A DNA stretch of 7,670 bases, from assembly GCA_031280855.1 (NCBI GenBank), contig JAITGH010000093.1, positions 1-7,670 on the forward strand, read 5' to 3'. Each line of letters opens with the position of its first letter. Position 1 is the first letter of the stretch. The position numbers and the translations under genes were made by a program. Below are positions 1 through 6,971 of the stretch, one piece after another. The notes under the pieces are model-generated. The model worked only from the letters and a program-made list of their open reading frames with translations. It made no database searches and had not been told where the DNA came from. Origin of the DNA: Oscillospiraceae bacterium. Its GTDB lineage: Bacteria > Bacillota > Clostridia > Oscillospirales > Oscillospiraceae.

Positions 1-2685
1 ATAGATAACGCGGTAGAGCCGCATGTCTACGCCCTGACGCTCCGCGCTGTCCCTCGTCACCGCGTCCGGACGGATGTTGAACCCAACGATGATAGCGTTT
101 GACGTCGCCGCAAGCATAACGTCGCTCTCATTCACCGCGCCGACTCCGCTGTGGATGACGCGCACGCGAACCTCGGAGTTCTCGAGCTTCTCGAGGCTAG
201 CCTTCACCGCCTCCGCAGAACCCTGCACGTCGGCTTTCACGATTATCGCAAGCTCTTTCAACTCGCCCTCTTGGATGCGGCTGAACAGATCGTCAAGCGT
301 CACTTTCGCTGCCGGGGCGGAGTCGCTCTGACGGGAGTTGAACTTGCGCTGGTCGGCGAGTTCCTTCGCCATACGCTCATCATTGACGACGCTGAAGATC
401 TCGCCCGCGCCAGGTACTTCCGCAAGTCCGGTTATCTCGACCGGGACGCTCGGACCCGCCTCCTCAAGCGATTCGCCGCGAGAGTTCGTCATCGTCCGTA
501 CGTGCCCGACCGCCGTGCCCGCGATTACCACGTCTCCAATCCGCATCGTTCCGTTCTGTACGAGCAACGTCGCGATTGAGCCTCTGCCCTTATCAAGCCG
601 CGCCTCGATTACCGTACCGCGAGCTACGCGATTCGGGTTTGCGCGAAGCTCTCGAAGTTCCGCGGTCAGCGTTACCATCTCCAGCAGTTGCGGAATCCCG
701 TCGCCAAGCTTTGCGGAGATCGGAACGGTTATCGTATCGCCGCCCCACGCCTCCGCGACCAGTTCGTGCTCGGTAAGTTGCTGCATGATCCGATCGGGAT
801 TCGCGCCTGCCTTATCCATCTTGTTGATTGCGACGATGATCGGGATCCCGGCGGCTTTCGCGTGGTTGATTGCCTCGACCGTTTGCGGCATAATGCCGTC
901 GTCCGCCGCGACGACCAGAATCGCGATGTCCGTAACCATCGCACCTCTGGCGCGCATGCTCGTGAACGCCTCATGCCCCGGGGTATCGAGGAACGTTATC
1001 GGCTTCCCGTTAACTTCGACTTGATATGCGCCGATGTGCTGCGTAATACCTCCGGCCTCGCCCTCCGCAACGTTCGCATCGCGGATCTTGTCAAGCAGGG
1101 ACGTCTTACCATGGTCGACGTGACCCATGACGACGACGACGGGACTGCGCGGAGTCAGATCGGAATCGGAATCCGTCGTTTCATCGAACAGCTGATCCTC
1201 AATTGTCAGCTTGAACTCGCGTTCAACCTTGCAGCCCATCTCAAGCGCGGCAAGCGCGGCGGTTTCATAGTCGATAGTATCGCTTACGCTTACGAACATT
1301 CCAATGCGGATTAGTTGCTTTACGACCTCGGCGCCGGTCTTCTTCATGCGGCTGGCGAGTTCACCCACGCTGATCGTATCGGGAATCTCGACCGTAAGCA
1401 CTTGACGGCGAGCTTGCTCAAGCTGACGCCGTTGCTCGAACGCACGCTGCTGCGAGCGTTGCTTCGCGCCCTGCGCCATCGTCGGAGCGTTGCGATCCTT
1501 CGCTTTCTTGATCTTCTGCTTACCCGCGCCCTGTTTGGAGGTCACGCGTTCGTCTACCAGACCCTCAAGCCGCTCATCGTACTTCTCAATATTGATTGTA
1601 GCTCCGCGAGTGTCAACGACGCGTTTGCGGGAGTTATCCTCCGACCGCTGTTCGAGCGTAACTCCGCCCGTAACGACCGGCACGTTGCGCTCCAGCGTTT
1701 GAGATTGGCTGGAACGTTGCGATTGCGACTGTTTCGATTGCTGATCTTTGCGGCGATCCTTCTGAGACTGCGCTTGAGCAGGAGTGACGAACTTCAGGAG
1801 TCTGCGGTTACGCTCGGCCTCAATCGCCGCGTTTTGCTTCTCCAGCTCAACCGCCGACAATGCCGCTGACTTTGCACCCTGCGCGGGTCGCGAACCGCCT
1901 TGCGCACCCTGCGGTGAGCGCGAACCGCCTTGCGCACCCTGCGAGGGTCGCGAACCGCCCTGCGCACCCTGCGAGGGTCGCGAGCCGCCCTGCGCACCCT
2001 GCGGTGAGCGCGTACCGCCTTGCGCACCCTGCGGTGAGCGCGTACCGCCTTGCACACCCTGCGAGGGTCGCGAACCGCCCTGCGCACCCTGCGAGGGTCG
2101 CGTACCGCCTTGCACACCCTGCGCGGGTCGCGAGCCGCCCTGCGCACCCTGCGCGGGGCGCGAGCCGCCTTGCGCACCCTGCGAGGGTCGCGAGCCGCCC
2201 TGCGCACCCTGCGGTGAGCGCGTACCGCCTTGCACACCCTGCGAGGGTCGCGAACCGCCTTGCGCACCCTGCGCGGGTCGCGAGCCGCCCTGCACACCCT
2301 GCGGTGAGCGCGTGCCGCCCTGTACGGCCGAGCCGTCCGCGACAGCGCGCTCAACCTCGCCGGAGCCGCCGTCCGAAGGCGCTCCCGAATCGGACGCGCT
2401 CTGCGCTTCCGACGCGTTCTCTGCGTCCGGCGGCGAAAGCGTCACAGCTTCCTTCTTCTTGGGGCTCGGCGGGGGATTCTTCACGGCTTGCTCCAACATA
2501 TCCGTTAGATTGTCGTTTTGGTTACGCCAGGTCAGAGCCTCGAACAATATGTTCAGCTCGCTCTCATTCATCGCTTGCTGATTGCTCTTCGACCCCGTGG
2601 AGTACTCCGTGAGTATCTCTATTATGTCTTTTGACTGAACACCGAGATCCTTCGCGACCTCGTAAACCCTATTGCGGACTGCCAT
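1..2685 (-). CDS. infB: Translation initiation factor IF-2 (partial, 3' end outside window)
   Basis: IF2 is the GTPase that brings initiator fMet-tRNA to the 30S subunit and promotes 50S joining. The frame is open for 895 codons from ATG 2685-2683 to the window edge. The start has a GGGGG Shine-Dalgarno at 2693-2697 with 7-nt spacing. Domains in order: a first IF2_N module (residues 1 to about 65, beginning [15 protein letters not shown]); a Ser/Pro/Lys linker; a 15-copy decapeptide array (123-272); a Gln/Ser/Lys/Arg-rich linker (about 285-425); a second IF2_N module (about 429-490); and the G domain. G-domain motifs are GHVDHGKT (521-528), DTPGHEAF (567-574), NKMD (621-624) and SAK (657-659). 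Domain III carries VKADVQGS (816-823), and the visible part ends in [11 protein letters not shown]. By alignment from memory with E. coli IF2 (890 aa, P-loop near 398), about 115 residues are missing and the full protein would be near 1,010 aa. A 95-nt gap separates it from the upstream rplGA. Identity is certain; the linker is the unusual part. Confidence 0.98.
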   Translation of the reverse strand, partial: MAVRNRVYEVAKDLGVQSKDIIEILTEYSTGSKSNQQAMNESELNILFEALTWRNQNDNLTDMLEQAVKNPPPSPKKKEAVTLSPPDAENASEAQSASDSGAPSDGGSGEVERAVADGSAVQGGTRSPQGVQGGSRPAQGAQGGSRPSQGVQGGTRSPQGAQGGSRPSQGAQGGSRPAQGAQGGSRPAQGVQGGTRPSQGAQGGSRPSQGVQGGTRSPQGAQGGTRSPQGAQGGSRPSQGAQGGSRPSQGAQGGSRSPQGAQGGSRPAQGAKSAALSAVELEKQNAAIEAERNRRLLKFVTPAQAQSQKDRRKDQQSKQSQSQRSSQSQTLERNVPVVTGGVTLEQRSEDNSRKRVVDTRGATINIEKYDERLEGLVDERVTSKQGAGKQKIKKAKDRNAPTMAQGAKQRSQQRAFEQRRQLEQARRQVLTVEIPDTISVGELASRMKKTGAEVVKQLIRIGMFVSVSDTIDYETAALAALEMGCKVEREFKLTIEDQLFDETTDSDSDLTPRSPVVVVMGHVDHGKTSLLDKIRDANVAEGEAGGITQHIGAYQVEVNGKPITFLDTPGHEAFTSMRARGAMVTDIAILVVAADDGIMPQTVEAINHAKAAGIPIIVAINKMDKAGANPDRIMQQLTEHELVAEAWGGDTITVPISAKLGDGIPQLLEMVTLTAELRELRANPNRVARGTVIEARLDKGRGSIATLLVQNGTMRIGDVVIAGTAVGHVRTMTNSRGESLEEAGPSVPVEITGLAEVPGAGEIFSVVNDERMAKELADQRKFNSRQSDSAPAAKVTLDDLFSRIQEGELKELAIIVKADVQGSAEAVKASLEKLENSEVRVRVIHSGVGAVNESDVMLAATSNAIIVGFNIRPDAVTRDSAERQGVDMRLYRVIY
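1871..2320 (-). repeat. 15 x 30-bp in-frame tandem repeat inside infB
   Basis: Fifteen consecutive 30-bp units lie here with no insertion or deletion between them, so the period is exact. In the infB frame each unit encodes ten residues of consensus [10 protein letters not shown] (IF2 residues 123-272). Variation is confined to a few positions: Ser/Thr at position 3; Pro-Ser, Pro-Ala or Ser-Pro at positions 5-6; Ala/Val at position 9; and a final Lys in the last copy. Every unit keeps one Arg and two Gln or Gln/Lys, and no unit has an acidic residue. The array is therefore a basic, Gly/Gln-rich, presumably disordered segment resembling RG-type low-complexity linkers. The Ser-Pro and Pro-Ser versions differ at several adjacent bases as blocks, which fits unit exchange or duplication better than isolated point mutation (inference). 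A degenerate half unit may precede it near 2321-2332 (GSAVQ). Confidence 0.97.
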
Positions 2686-2780
2686 TAAATATCCCCCGAA
2701 GATTGTATATATTGCCCTGTTATCTGACTTCACTGTAACCTAACGACATCGGTTGTACTATGCTATTCGAGTACCGCGCA

Positions 2781-3107
2781 TTATGTGCGAGTAACCTCGT
2801 CGTCTGCTAGTTTCTTCGCAAGTGCGGCCGCGAATCCGCGATCGGTAACCGCAAGTACCGCGCATACGCGTCTGCCGAGCATATCGCCAAGCTCATCCTT
2901 CGTATACCGCAAGGTGATCAGCGGAGTCTTGCCCCACTCGGCATAGTTCGACGCTCGCTTAGCCGTGCCGGAGGCCGCGTCCGCCGCAACGAGGATCAGC
3001 CGCGCCTTGCCGCTGCGCTGAGCCGCTCCGCATGATTCCTCGCCGATCTCCAGCTTGCCCGCCTTCTTAACCAGCCCGAGAAAGCTTAACACCTTGTCAT
3101 TGTTCAT
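2781..3107 (-). CDS. rplGA: L7Ae-family kink-turn RNA-binding protein YlxQ (RplGA)
   Basis: This 108-residue protein belongs to the L7Ae/L30e/S12e/Gadd45 family. In Firmicutes the paralogue encoded between rnpM and infB is YlxQ, an RNA-binding protein thought to recognise kink-turns and associate with ribosomes. Family signs are FLGLVKKAGKLEIGEE near the N-terminus, a Leu/Val-rich strand followed by GTAKRASNYAEWGKTP in the middle, and AVLAVTDRGFAAALAKKL at the C-terminus. The ATG at 3107 is chosen because AGGTGA (3114-3119) sits 6 nt upstream of it. The in-frame GTG at 3113 directly abuts that Shine-Dalgarno and could not use it. With this start the gene overlaps the end of rnpM by 11 nt, implying translational coupling. 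The stop is TAA at 2783-2781. The precise RNA target in this organism is unknown. Confidence 0.93.
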   Translation of the reverse strand: MNNDKVLSFLGLVKKAGKLEIGEESCGAAQRSGKARLILVAADAASGTAKRASNYAEWGKTPLITLRYTKDELGDMLGRRVCAVLAVTDRGFAAALAKKLADDEVTRT

Positions 3108-3387
3108 TCTCACTCACCTGTGACTCCAGCCGCTCCCATACGTCGTCCGGGATCGCGACTTTAAGCTGACGCCCTGCCGCTCCGCTCTTGCGTATTCGAT
3201 TCAGGCATTCGCGATTCGGACAGACATACGCGCCGCGCCCGTTCGCCTTACCGTTCATGTCAAGCATTACCGCGCCCGAAGCGCCGTCCTCGCTTGCCGG
3301 AGGTCTGACGATTCGGATAAGCTCGCGCTTCGGCTTCATCGAGCGGCACCCGAGGCACTGCCGCAACGGAGTCTTACGCGCTGTCAT
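3097..3387 (-). CDS. rnpM: RNase P modulator RnpM (YlxR, DUF448)
   Basis: A 96-residue YlxR-family protein. YlxR is a small RNA-binding protein encoded downstream of nusA in many bacteria; it has been reported to bind RNase P RNA and modulate RNase P activity in B. subtilis, hence RnpM. Family signs are RQCLGCRSMKPKRELIRIVR at residues 9-28, then a short variable loop, the conserved NGRGAYVCPNREC block at 49-61, and a C-terminal LKVAIP strand. Four cysteines (C11, C14, C56, C61) are arranged as CxxC plus CxxxxC. The ATG at 3387 overlaps the nusA TGA (shared ATGA, 3384-3387), and a GAGGT-like ribosome site lies just upstream inside nusA. The stop is TGA at 3099-3097, inside the start of rplGA. 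Length and motifs are ordinary for the family. Confidence 0.95.
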   Translation of the reverse strand: MTARKTPLRQCLGCRSMKPKRELIRIVRPPASEDGASGAVMLDMNGKANGRGAYVCPNRECLNRIRKSGAAGRQLKVAIPDDVWERLESQVSENEQ

Positions 3388-4745
3388 TCCGCGACCTCGA
3401 CGGCCTCAGTCTCAACCAGCAATGCGCTTAGCTGCTGGAGTTGAGCGGCGTTCAAGCTCGAGTGATCGATCGCCTCGCTGGACGGACGGATGTCGATCTT
3501 ATAGCCGGTAAGCTTTGCGGCAAGTTTCGCGTTCTTGCCCTCTTTCCCGATTGCGAGCGACAGCTGATTATCCGGAGCGACGACGCGGCACCGCTTCGTT
3601 CCCGGCTCCACGATGACGCTGTAGATCTCAGCGGGAGCAAGCGCGGCGGCGACGTACTTCTCCGGCTCGTCGAAATACGGGATGATATCGATCTTCTCGC
3701 CGCGAAGCTCTTTCACTACGCGTTCAACGCGTCGGCTCTGCGATCCGATGCACGCTCCTACCGGGTCTACCTGCGGATCCATCGACGCGACCGCGACCTT
3801 CGTGCGCAGACCCGGCTCTCGCGCCAGACTCTTGATCTCAACGATACCCTCGGAGATTTCGGGGATCTCAAGCTCCATCAATCGCCGTACCAGCCCGGTG
3901 TGAGTCCTCGATACAACTACCTGCGGACCGCGCTTTATCGCTCGGTTTACTTGCAGCATATACACCTTGATCCATTGACCCTCATAGTATTCCTCACCGC
4001 GAACTTGCTCGTCCGGCGGCAGAACCGCGTCCGCGAGGTCGTCCGCGTCCGTGCCGTTCATTCCGGAGACGCGAATGTACACGAGTCCGGCGCGAGGGTC
4101 GATGCGGCTTACCTGACCCGATAACAGCTGATGCGCCTTGCTGCTGAACGTATCGGCAAGCATTCCGCGCTCCGCCTCGCGGATCGCTTGAATGACGACC
4201 GATTTCGCGGACTGGGCGGCGATGCGTCCGAACGTGCGGGTCTCCAGCTGTTCGCGAAGCACGTCGCCGATTTGAGCGTTCGGGTCGATCGCCTGAGCGG
4301 CCTCAAGCGAAAGCTCGATTGCGCGGTTCCGGCGCGGCTTGTACGCGGGTTCCGGCTCCGGAGTCGGTTCAAGCTCACCGGCGGCGATCTTCGCGTCAAG
4401 TTCCGCTTGAGCGGCGGCTTCCGCCTCCAGGCGAGCGGCCTCCGCGAGTCGCTCCGCCTCCAGCTCCTCATCGGTGATGTAGTGGTCAAGCTCTTCATAG
4501 GGGTCGACCTCATCTTCCGGCTCATCTTCTCCAACCACTGTACGGCAGATATAGATTCGAATCTCTTTCTTTTTATCGTCAAGTTCGACAAGTGTGCCTT
4601 CGGCCGCGAGAGGGTTGCCGTCCTTCTTCATCTGCTCCTTTACGGCTTTCAGTAACGCTTGCTGAAGCTTCTCCAGCATGTACGTTTTCGGGATATTGCG
4701 CTCGGACTCCAGTTGTTCAAGCGCGTTAAAAACGTCCTCATACAT
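3384..4745 (-). CDS. nusA: Transcription elongation/termination factor NusA
   Basis: NusA binds RNA polymerase and nascent RNA and controls pausing, termination and antitermination. This copy is 453 residues, against about 370 in B. subtilis. Domains in order: an N-terminal RNAP-binding domain (1-71, resuming at about 141-195, with FGRIAAQSAKSVV at 172-184); an S1 domain (about 206-280, ending PQVVVSRTHTGLV); KH1 (about 300-375, with DPVGACIGSQS and GEKIDI); and KH2 (about 377-420, with LSLAIGKEGKNAKLAAKL). A short C-terminal tail follows; there are no acidic AR1/AR2 repeats, as is normal in Gram-positives. Two oddities are visible. An extra acidic/Ala-rich stretch lies at about 73-141 inside the N-terminal domain, and the KH1 GxxG loop reads GSQS rather than the usual form ending in Gly. 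The start ATG 4745 has an AGGAG site 11 nt upstream. It lies 44 nt after rimP and overlaps rnpM by 4 nt. Confidence 0.97.
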   Translation of the reverse strand: MYEDVFNALEQLESERNIPKTYMLEKLQQALLKAVKEQMKKDGNPLAAEGTLVELDDKKKEIRIYICRTVVGEDEPEDEVDPYEELDHYITDEELEAERLAEAARLEAEAAAQAELDAKIAAGELEPTPEPEPAYKPRRNRAIELSLEAAQAIDPNAQIGDVLREQLETRTFGRIAAQSAKSVVIQAIREAERGMLADTFSSKAHQLLSGQVSRIDPRAGLVYIRVSGMNGTDADDLADAVLPPDEQVRGEEYYEGQWIKVYMLQVNRAIKRGPQVVVSRTHTGLVRRLMELEIPEISEGIVEIKSLAREPGLRTKVAVASMDPQVDPVGACIGSQSRRVERVVKELRGEKIDIIPYFDEPEKYVAAALAPAEIYSVIVEPGTKRCRVVAPDNQLSLAIGKEGKNAKLAAKLTGYKIDIRPSSEAIDHSSLNAAQLQQLSALLVETEAVEVAE

Positions 4746-4789
4746 CGTATCTGGTACTCCTACTTGTAGTTAGTGCTTGTCAGAGGATT

Positions 4790-5251
4790 CTAACCAACGG
4801 AACCGATGGTCAGCTGAGTTTTCGCGATGTCCGGCTTCTCGAACGTAACGCTGACTCCGTCAATCGTAAGGGTGACCGCTCCGGCGTCGTAGCCCGTAAG
4901 CGTCCCGACGAACTCCTTACAGCCGTCACGCGATTTGTAAAGCTTCACGAGCGCCATGCGCCCCATGCAGGCTTGGAAATCGCTTGGACGCTTCAAAAGC
5001 CGCTCCGCGCCCGCAGATGAGACTTCAAGGAAGTAGTTCTCCTCGATTGGGTCGAGTTCATCGATTAGCGGCTCAAGCTCTCGGCTTACCGCCTCGCAGT
5101 CGTCTAAGCTGACGCCGCTGTCGCGGTCGATGTAGACTCGCAGATAGCGCTCACCGCCTTCATGCAAGTACTCGACGTTCCAGAGAGTCAACCCGTGCCG
5201 TTCTGCGACCGGCTGTGCAAGCGCGGTTATCGTATCGGTAAGTTTGCTCAT
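4790..5251 (-). CDS. rimP: Ribosome maturation factor RimP
   Basis: RimP acts in the cytoplasm during assembly of the 30S ribosomal subunit. The protein is 153 residues, normal for the family. The N-terminal domain (about 1-85) contains LTLWNVEYLHEGGERYLRVYID-type strands and helix, followed by the family block YFLEVSSAGAERLL at 73-86. The C-terminal Sm-like barrel (about 88-153) has FVGTLTGYDAGAVTLTIDG. The core block is slightly divergent: the family usually shows SSPG followed by LDRPL, and here the Pro and Leu are Ala. The start is fixed by an in-frame TGA directly before ATG 5251-5249. No normal Shine-Dalgarno sits within 12 nt of it; GGAG motifs lie farther upstream, one buried in the leader hairpin. 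It is the first gene of the rimP-nusA-rnpM-rplGA-infB unit. Confidence 0.96.
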   Translation of the reverse strand: MSKLTDTITALAQPVAERHGLTLWNVEYLHEGGERYLRVYIDRDSGVSLDDCEAVSRELEPLIDELDPIEENYFLEVSSAGAERLLKRPSDFQACMGRMALVKLYKSRDGCKEFVGTLTGYDAGAVTLTIDGVSVTFEKPDIAKTQLTIGSVG

Positions 5252-5264
5252 TCATTCACTGTTA

Positions 5265-5290
5265 AGGAGCGGGCTATTCAGCCCACTCCT
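5265..5290 (-). promoter_or_regulatory. 11-bp hairpin in the rimP 5' leader
   Basis: In the transcript, AGGAGTGGGCT (5290-5280) pairs with AGCCCGCTCCT (5275-5265) around a GAAT tetraloop, giving 11 pairs with one G-U. It begins about 20 nt after the predicted transcription start and ends 13 nt before the rimP ATG. The downstream bases are TTAACAG rather than a U-tract, so it does not look like a terminator. The 5' arm contains an AGGAG Shine-Dalgarno-like motif, and another AGGAG lies just before the hairpin. A role in rimP translation or mRNA stability is inferred, not shown. Confidence 0.7.
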
Positions 5291-5315
5291 ATACTCCTAT
5301 CATTCTACAAACCCT

Positions 5316-5344
5316 ATTATACCACACTTTCTCTCGTTTGTCAA
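5316..5344 (-). promoter_or_regulatory. Consensus SigA-type promoter for the rimP-nusA-infB operon
   Basis: The minus strand has a perfect -35 (TTGACA, 5344-5339), a 17-bp spacer and a perfect -10 (TATAAT, 5321-5316). The -10 is preceded by TGG, which makes an extended -10 (TGGTATAAT). Transcription would start near 5309-5310, giving a leader of about 58-60 nt before rimP. All twelve hexamer bases match the housekeeping sigma consensus, as expected for a strongly expressed translation operon. Confidence 0.93.
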
Positions 5345-5380
5345 GTACTTTTTTCAAAATAGTTGGAAATCAGCGAAATT

Positions 5381-5400
5381 GGCAATACTTGTCAATTGCC
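5381..5400 (-). other. Small inverted repeat over the exporter stop codon (possible weak terminator)
   Basis: GGCAAT and ATTGCC form a perfect 6-bp stem with an 8-nt loop that contains the TGA stop of the upstream permease gene. The following bases are AATTTCG, a poor U-tract. It could slow transcription or protect the 3' end, but it falls short of a normal rho-independent terminator. Confidence 0.3.
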
Positions 5401-6165
5401 CGTGCTTACATAGTGCCGTACGCCAATCCTCCAAGCGATCAGGCATACCGCGATGAACGGCACAAACAGCAGCGTCGAAAGCGCGTACAGCGCGTTATCG
5501 CTCCGCCCGGTTACGTACATCAGCGGCAGATAGTTGAACGCCCCATACGGGATTACAAACGTGAAGAACTGTATTACTCGCTGGGGATAGATTACCAGAG
5601 GGTACGCCGCGAGTTCCTTGCCGCCGTTGGTGAAGATGTTGATGAACTCCAAACCATCTACCGTCCAGAAGCATACGGTCGCGCCAAGCATGAACACGCC
5701 CGCGAATACGAACACTCCGCTGACTATCATCATCGCGACCGTGAATATCCGCATCGCGCTCCACGTTACTCCGATCTCGCCGATAGCGTACGCGAGCACT
5801 GCGGCTGAAACCGCGATACGCCCGATCCGCGTGATCTCCACGTTCGAGCCGAGGATTTGCAGGACCGTGCTTCGCGGACGCAGCAGTATGCGGTCGAACG
5901 TGCCTTGACGGATAAACCCCGAGAACACGTCGAAACCTCTGGCGAAGCACTCCGTAAACGCGAACGCGGTTATGGTTATGCCATAGCACATCGCAACCTC
6001 GCCAAACGTCCATCCGTCAATGTTCCCGAAACGCTCGAAGAGAAAGTACAACCCAAGGAACGTGGACAGCGTGTTGAACAGTTGCCCCGCGATTACGAGC
6101 AGCATGTTTAAGCGGTACTGCAAAAACGTGCCGAGCACCATCCTGAAATATCGGAAGTATATCAT
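5392..6165 (-). CDS. ABC-2 exporter permease (COG3694-like)
   Basis: A 257-residue integral membrane subunit of an ABC-2 exporter, of the kind paired with COG4586 ATPases; the substrate is unknown. About six hydrophobic segments are visible, near residues 22-44, 57-77, 112-133, 139-165, 195-217 and 226-248. The family-like cytoplasmic motif FIRQGTFDRILLRPRS (84-99) lies between segments 2 and 3, and a YPLVIYPQRVIQFFTFVIP block starts near 188. The ATG at 6165 is chosen over an upstream in-frame start at 6246. It has a perfect AAGGAGG site (6172-6178) at 6-nt spacing, begins 2 nt after the preceding gene's TAA, and starts at the expected membrane-protein N-terminus. The upstream start would add 27 charged residues that are out-of-frame coding sequence of the neighbour. 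The TGA stop is 47 bp upstream of the rimP promoter -35. Confidence 0.9.
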   Translation of the reverse strand: MIYFRYFRMVLGTFLQYRLNMLLVIAGQLFNTLSTFLGLYFLFERFGNIDGWTFGEVAMCYGITITAFAFTECFARGFDVFSGFIRQGTFDRILLRPRSTVLQILGSNVEITRIGRIAVSAAVLAYAIGEIGVTWSAMRIFTVAMMIVSGVFVFAGVFMLGATVCFWTVDGLEFINIFTNGGKELAAYPLVIYPQRVIQFFTFVIPYGAFNYLPLMYVTGRSDNALYALSTLLFVPFIAVCLIAWRIGVRHYVSTGN

Positions 6166-6167
6166 TA

Positions 6168-6971
6168 TTAGCCTCCTTGCACGGTCACGTTCCGCATTAC
6201 TCTCCCGAACGCCAAGCGTCCGAGCAGGATAAGTCCGACAATCCATACCAGTTGTATAGCAATTTGCGTCAGCGCGTCCGCTCCGCTGATATTACCGCTG
6301 TACAACCTTAACGGCAAGTCCGACGCATAGCGAAACGGCAGGAAATCGCTTACCCGCTGTAACCATTTCGGCAGGAACGGTATCGGGATGATGTGCCCTC
6401 CCAAGAAATCTGAGGCTACTGCGACGATTATCTTCGCACCTGTCGGCGTTAGCGTCACGAACGTCAGAATGTAGATAAACATCGAGACCGCCACAATCAG
6501 TAACATGCCCAACGCAAGCGTTACGATGAACATTGCGGATGCCCCGAAGCTTGGCGGAAGCGTAAGCCTGTACGCCTGCGGCAGCAGAGACGCGACAATC
6601 AGGAGCGGCGCGAAACGCAGCGATACGTTCGCCAATCGCATTCCGATCAGCCTGGCGTACCAATAACTGTAAAGATCATACGGGCGGCAAAGCTCGTACG
6701 CGATTTGACCATCGCGTATGTCGCTAAGCAAGGTTTCATCTTGACCCCACAACATCCAAAACGCCAGCAGCGATTGCTGAAGCCAGATGTAGGCGACGAG
6801 TTGCGGCCACTCCATCGGAGGTGCGGCAGAGCTTGAGCGGTAGAACGCCCGGTAAATCATGATCAGCATGAACCCCCACGCGAATTGCGTGGCGATTCCC
6901 GCCCACGCGGCGGCGCGGTATTGCAAGCCCGAGATGAACTTCATCCTGAACATTCCAATGTACGCGCTCAT
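6168..6971 (-). CDS. ABC-2 exporter permease (COG4587-like)
   Basis: A 267-residue membrane subunit that would form a heteromeric channel with the permease encoded directly downstream. Hydrophobic segments lie near residues 20-44, 56-75, 118-134, 142-174, 178-200 and 236-258. The cytoplasmic block IRDGQIAYELCRPYDLYSYW (85-104) resembles the conserved 'G-x-I-x-x-x-L-x-R-P' segment of this family. It overlaps the ATPase gene by 4 nt (ATGA, 6971-6968). An AAGGAG site (6980-6985) lies 8 nt before the ATG, inside the ATPase gene. The stop is TAA at 6170-6168, and the last codons contain the ribosome site of the next gene. The transported substrate cannot be read from the sequence. Confidence 0.9.
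   Translation of the reverse strand: MSAYIGMFRMKFISGLQYRAAAWAGIATQFAWGFMLIMIYRAFYRSSSAAPPMEWPQLVAYIWLQQSLLAFWMLWGQDETLLSDIRDGQIAYELCRPYDLYSYWYARLIGMRLANVSLRFAPLLIVASLLPQAYRLTLPPSFGASAMFIVTLALGMLLIVAVSMFIYILTFVTLTPTGAKIIVAVASDFLGGHIIPIPFLPKWLQRVSDFLPFRYASDLPLRLYSGNISGADALTQIAIQLVWIVGLILLGRLAFGRVMRNVTVQGG

Noticed and set aside
1871..2320. Possible CRISPR array
   Set aside because: The 30-bp units are directly abutting with no unique spacers, they lie in frame inside infB, and no cas gene is present.
1794..2354. Minus-strand 186-codon Arg-rich open frame and plus-strand Ala/His/Pro-rich 250-codon frame over the repeats
   Set aside because: Same periodicity artefact; neither has a recognisable domain outside the repeats, and both conflict with infB.
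1784..2581. Plus-strand 265-codon open frame with repeated Cys motifs (EPPCAPC units), like a Cys-rich repeat protein
   Set aside because: It is antisense to infB and arises because a 30-bp unit without stops repeats in phase, keeping several frames open. The minus-strand infB frame has both IF2_N modules and the complete G domain in line with the repeats.
1..2685. Internal translation starts in infB giving shorter IF2 forms, as in E. coli
   Set aside because: Internal ATG codons after the repeats (for example in the MAQGAK and MKKTGA stretches) lack a well-spaced Shine-Dalgarno, so sequence alone does not support a call.
2686..2780. Possible internal promoter for infB (TACAAT -10-like near 2702-2707)
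   Set aside because: No acceptable -35 lies 16-18 bp upstream of it. The gap is AT-rich but the match is too weak to call.
5265..5290. Rho-independent terminator at the leader hairpin
   Set aside because: The stem is strong, but the transcript continues TTAACAGTG with no U-tract and leads straight into the rimP start.
5367..5395. Second TTGACA upstream of the rimP promoter, as a tandem promoter
   Set aside because: The hexamer 17 bp downstream reads TGATTT, with only two matches to the -10 consensus; the TTGACA also lies over the permease stop codon.
6166..6246. Longer N-terminus for the second permease from the ATG at 6246
   Set aside because: It would overlap the upstream gene by 79 nt, add a charged non-membrane peptide, and ignore the perfect AAGGAGG placed 6 nt before the ATG at 6165.
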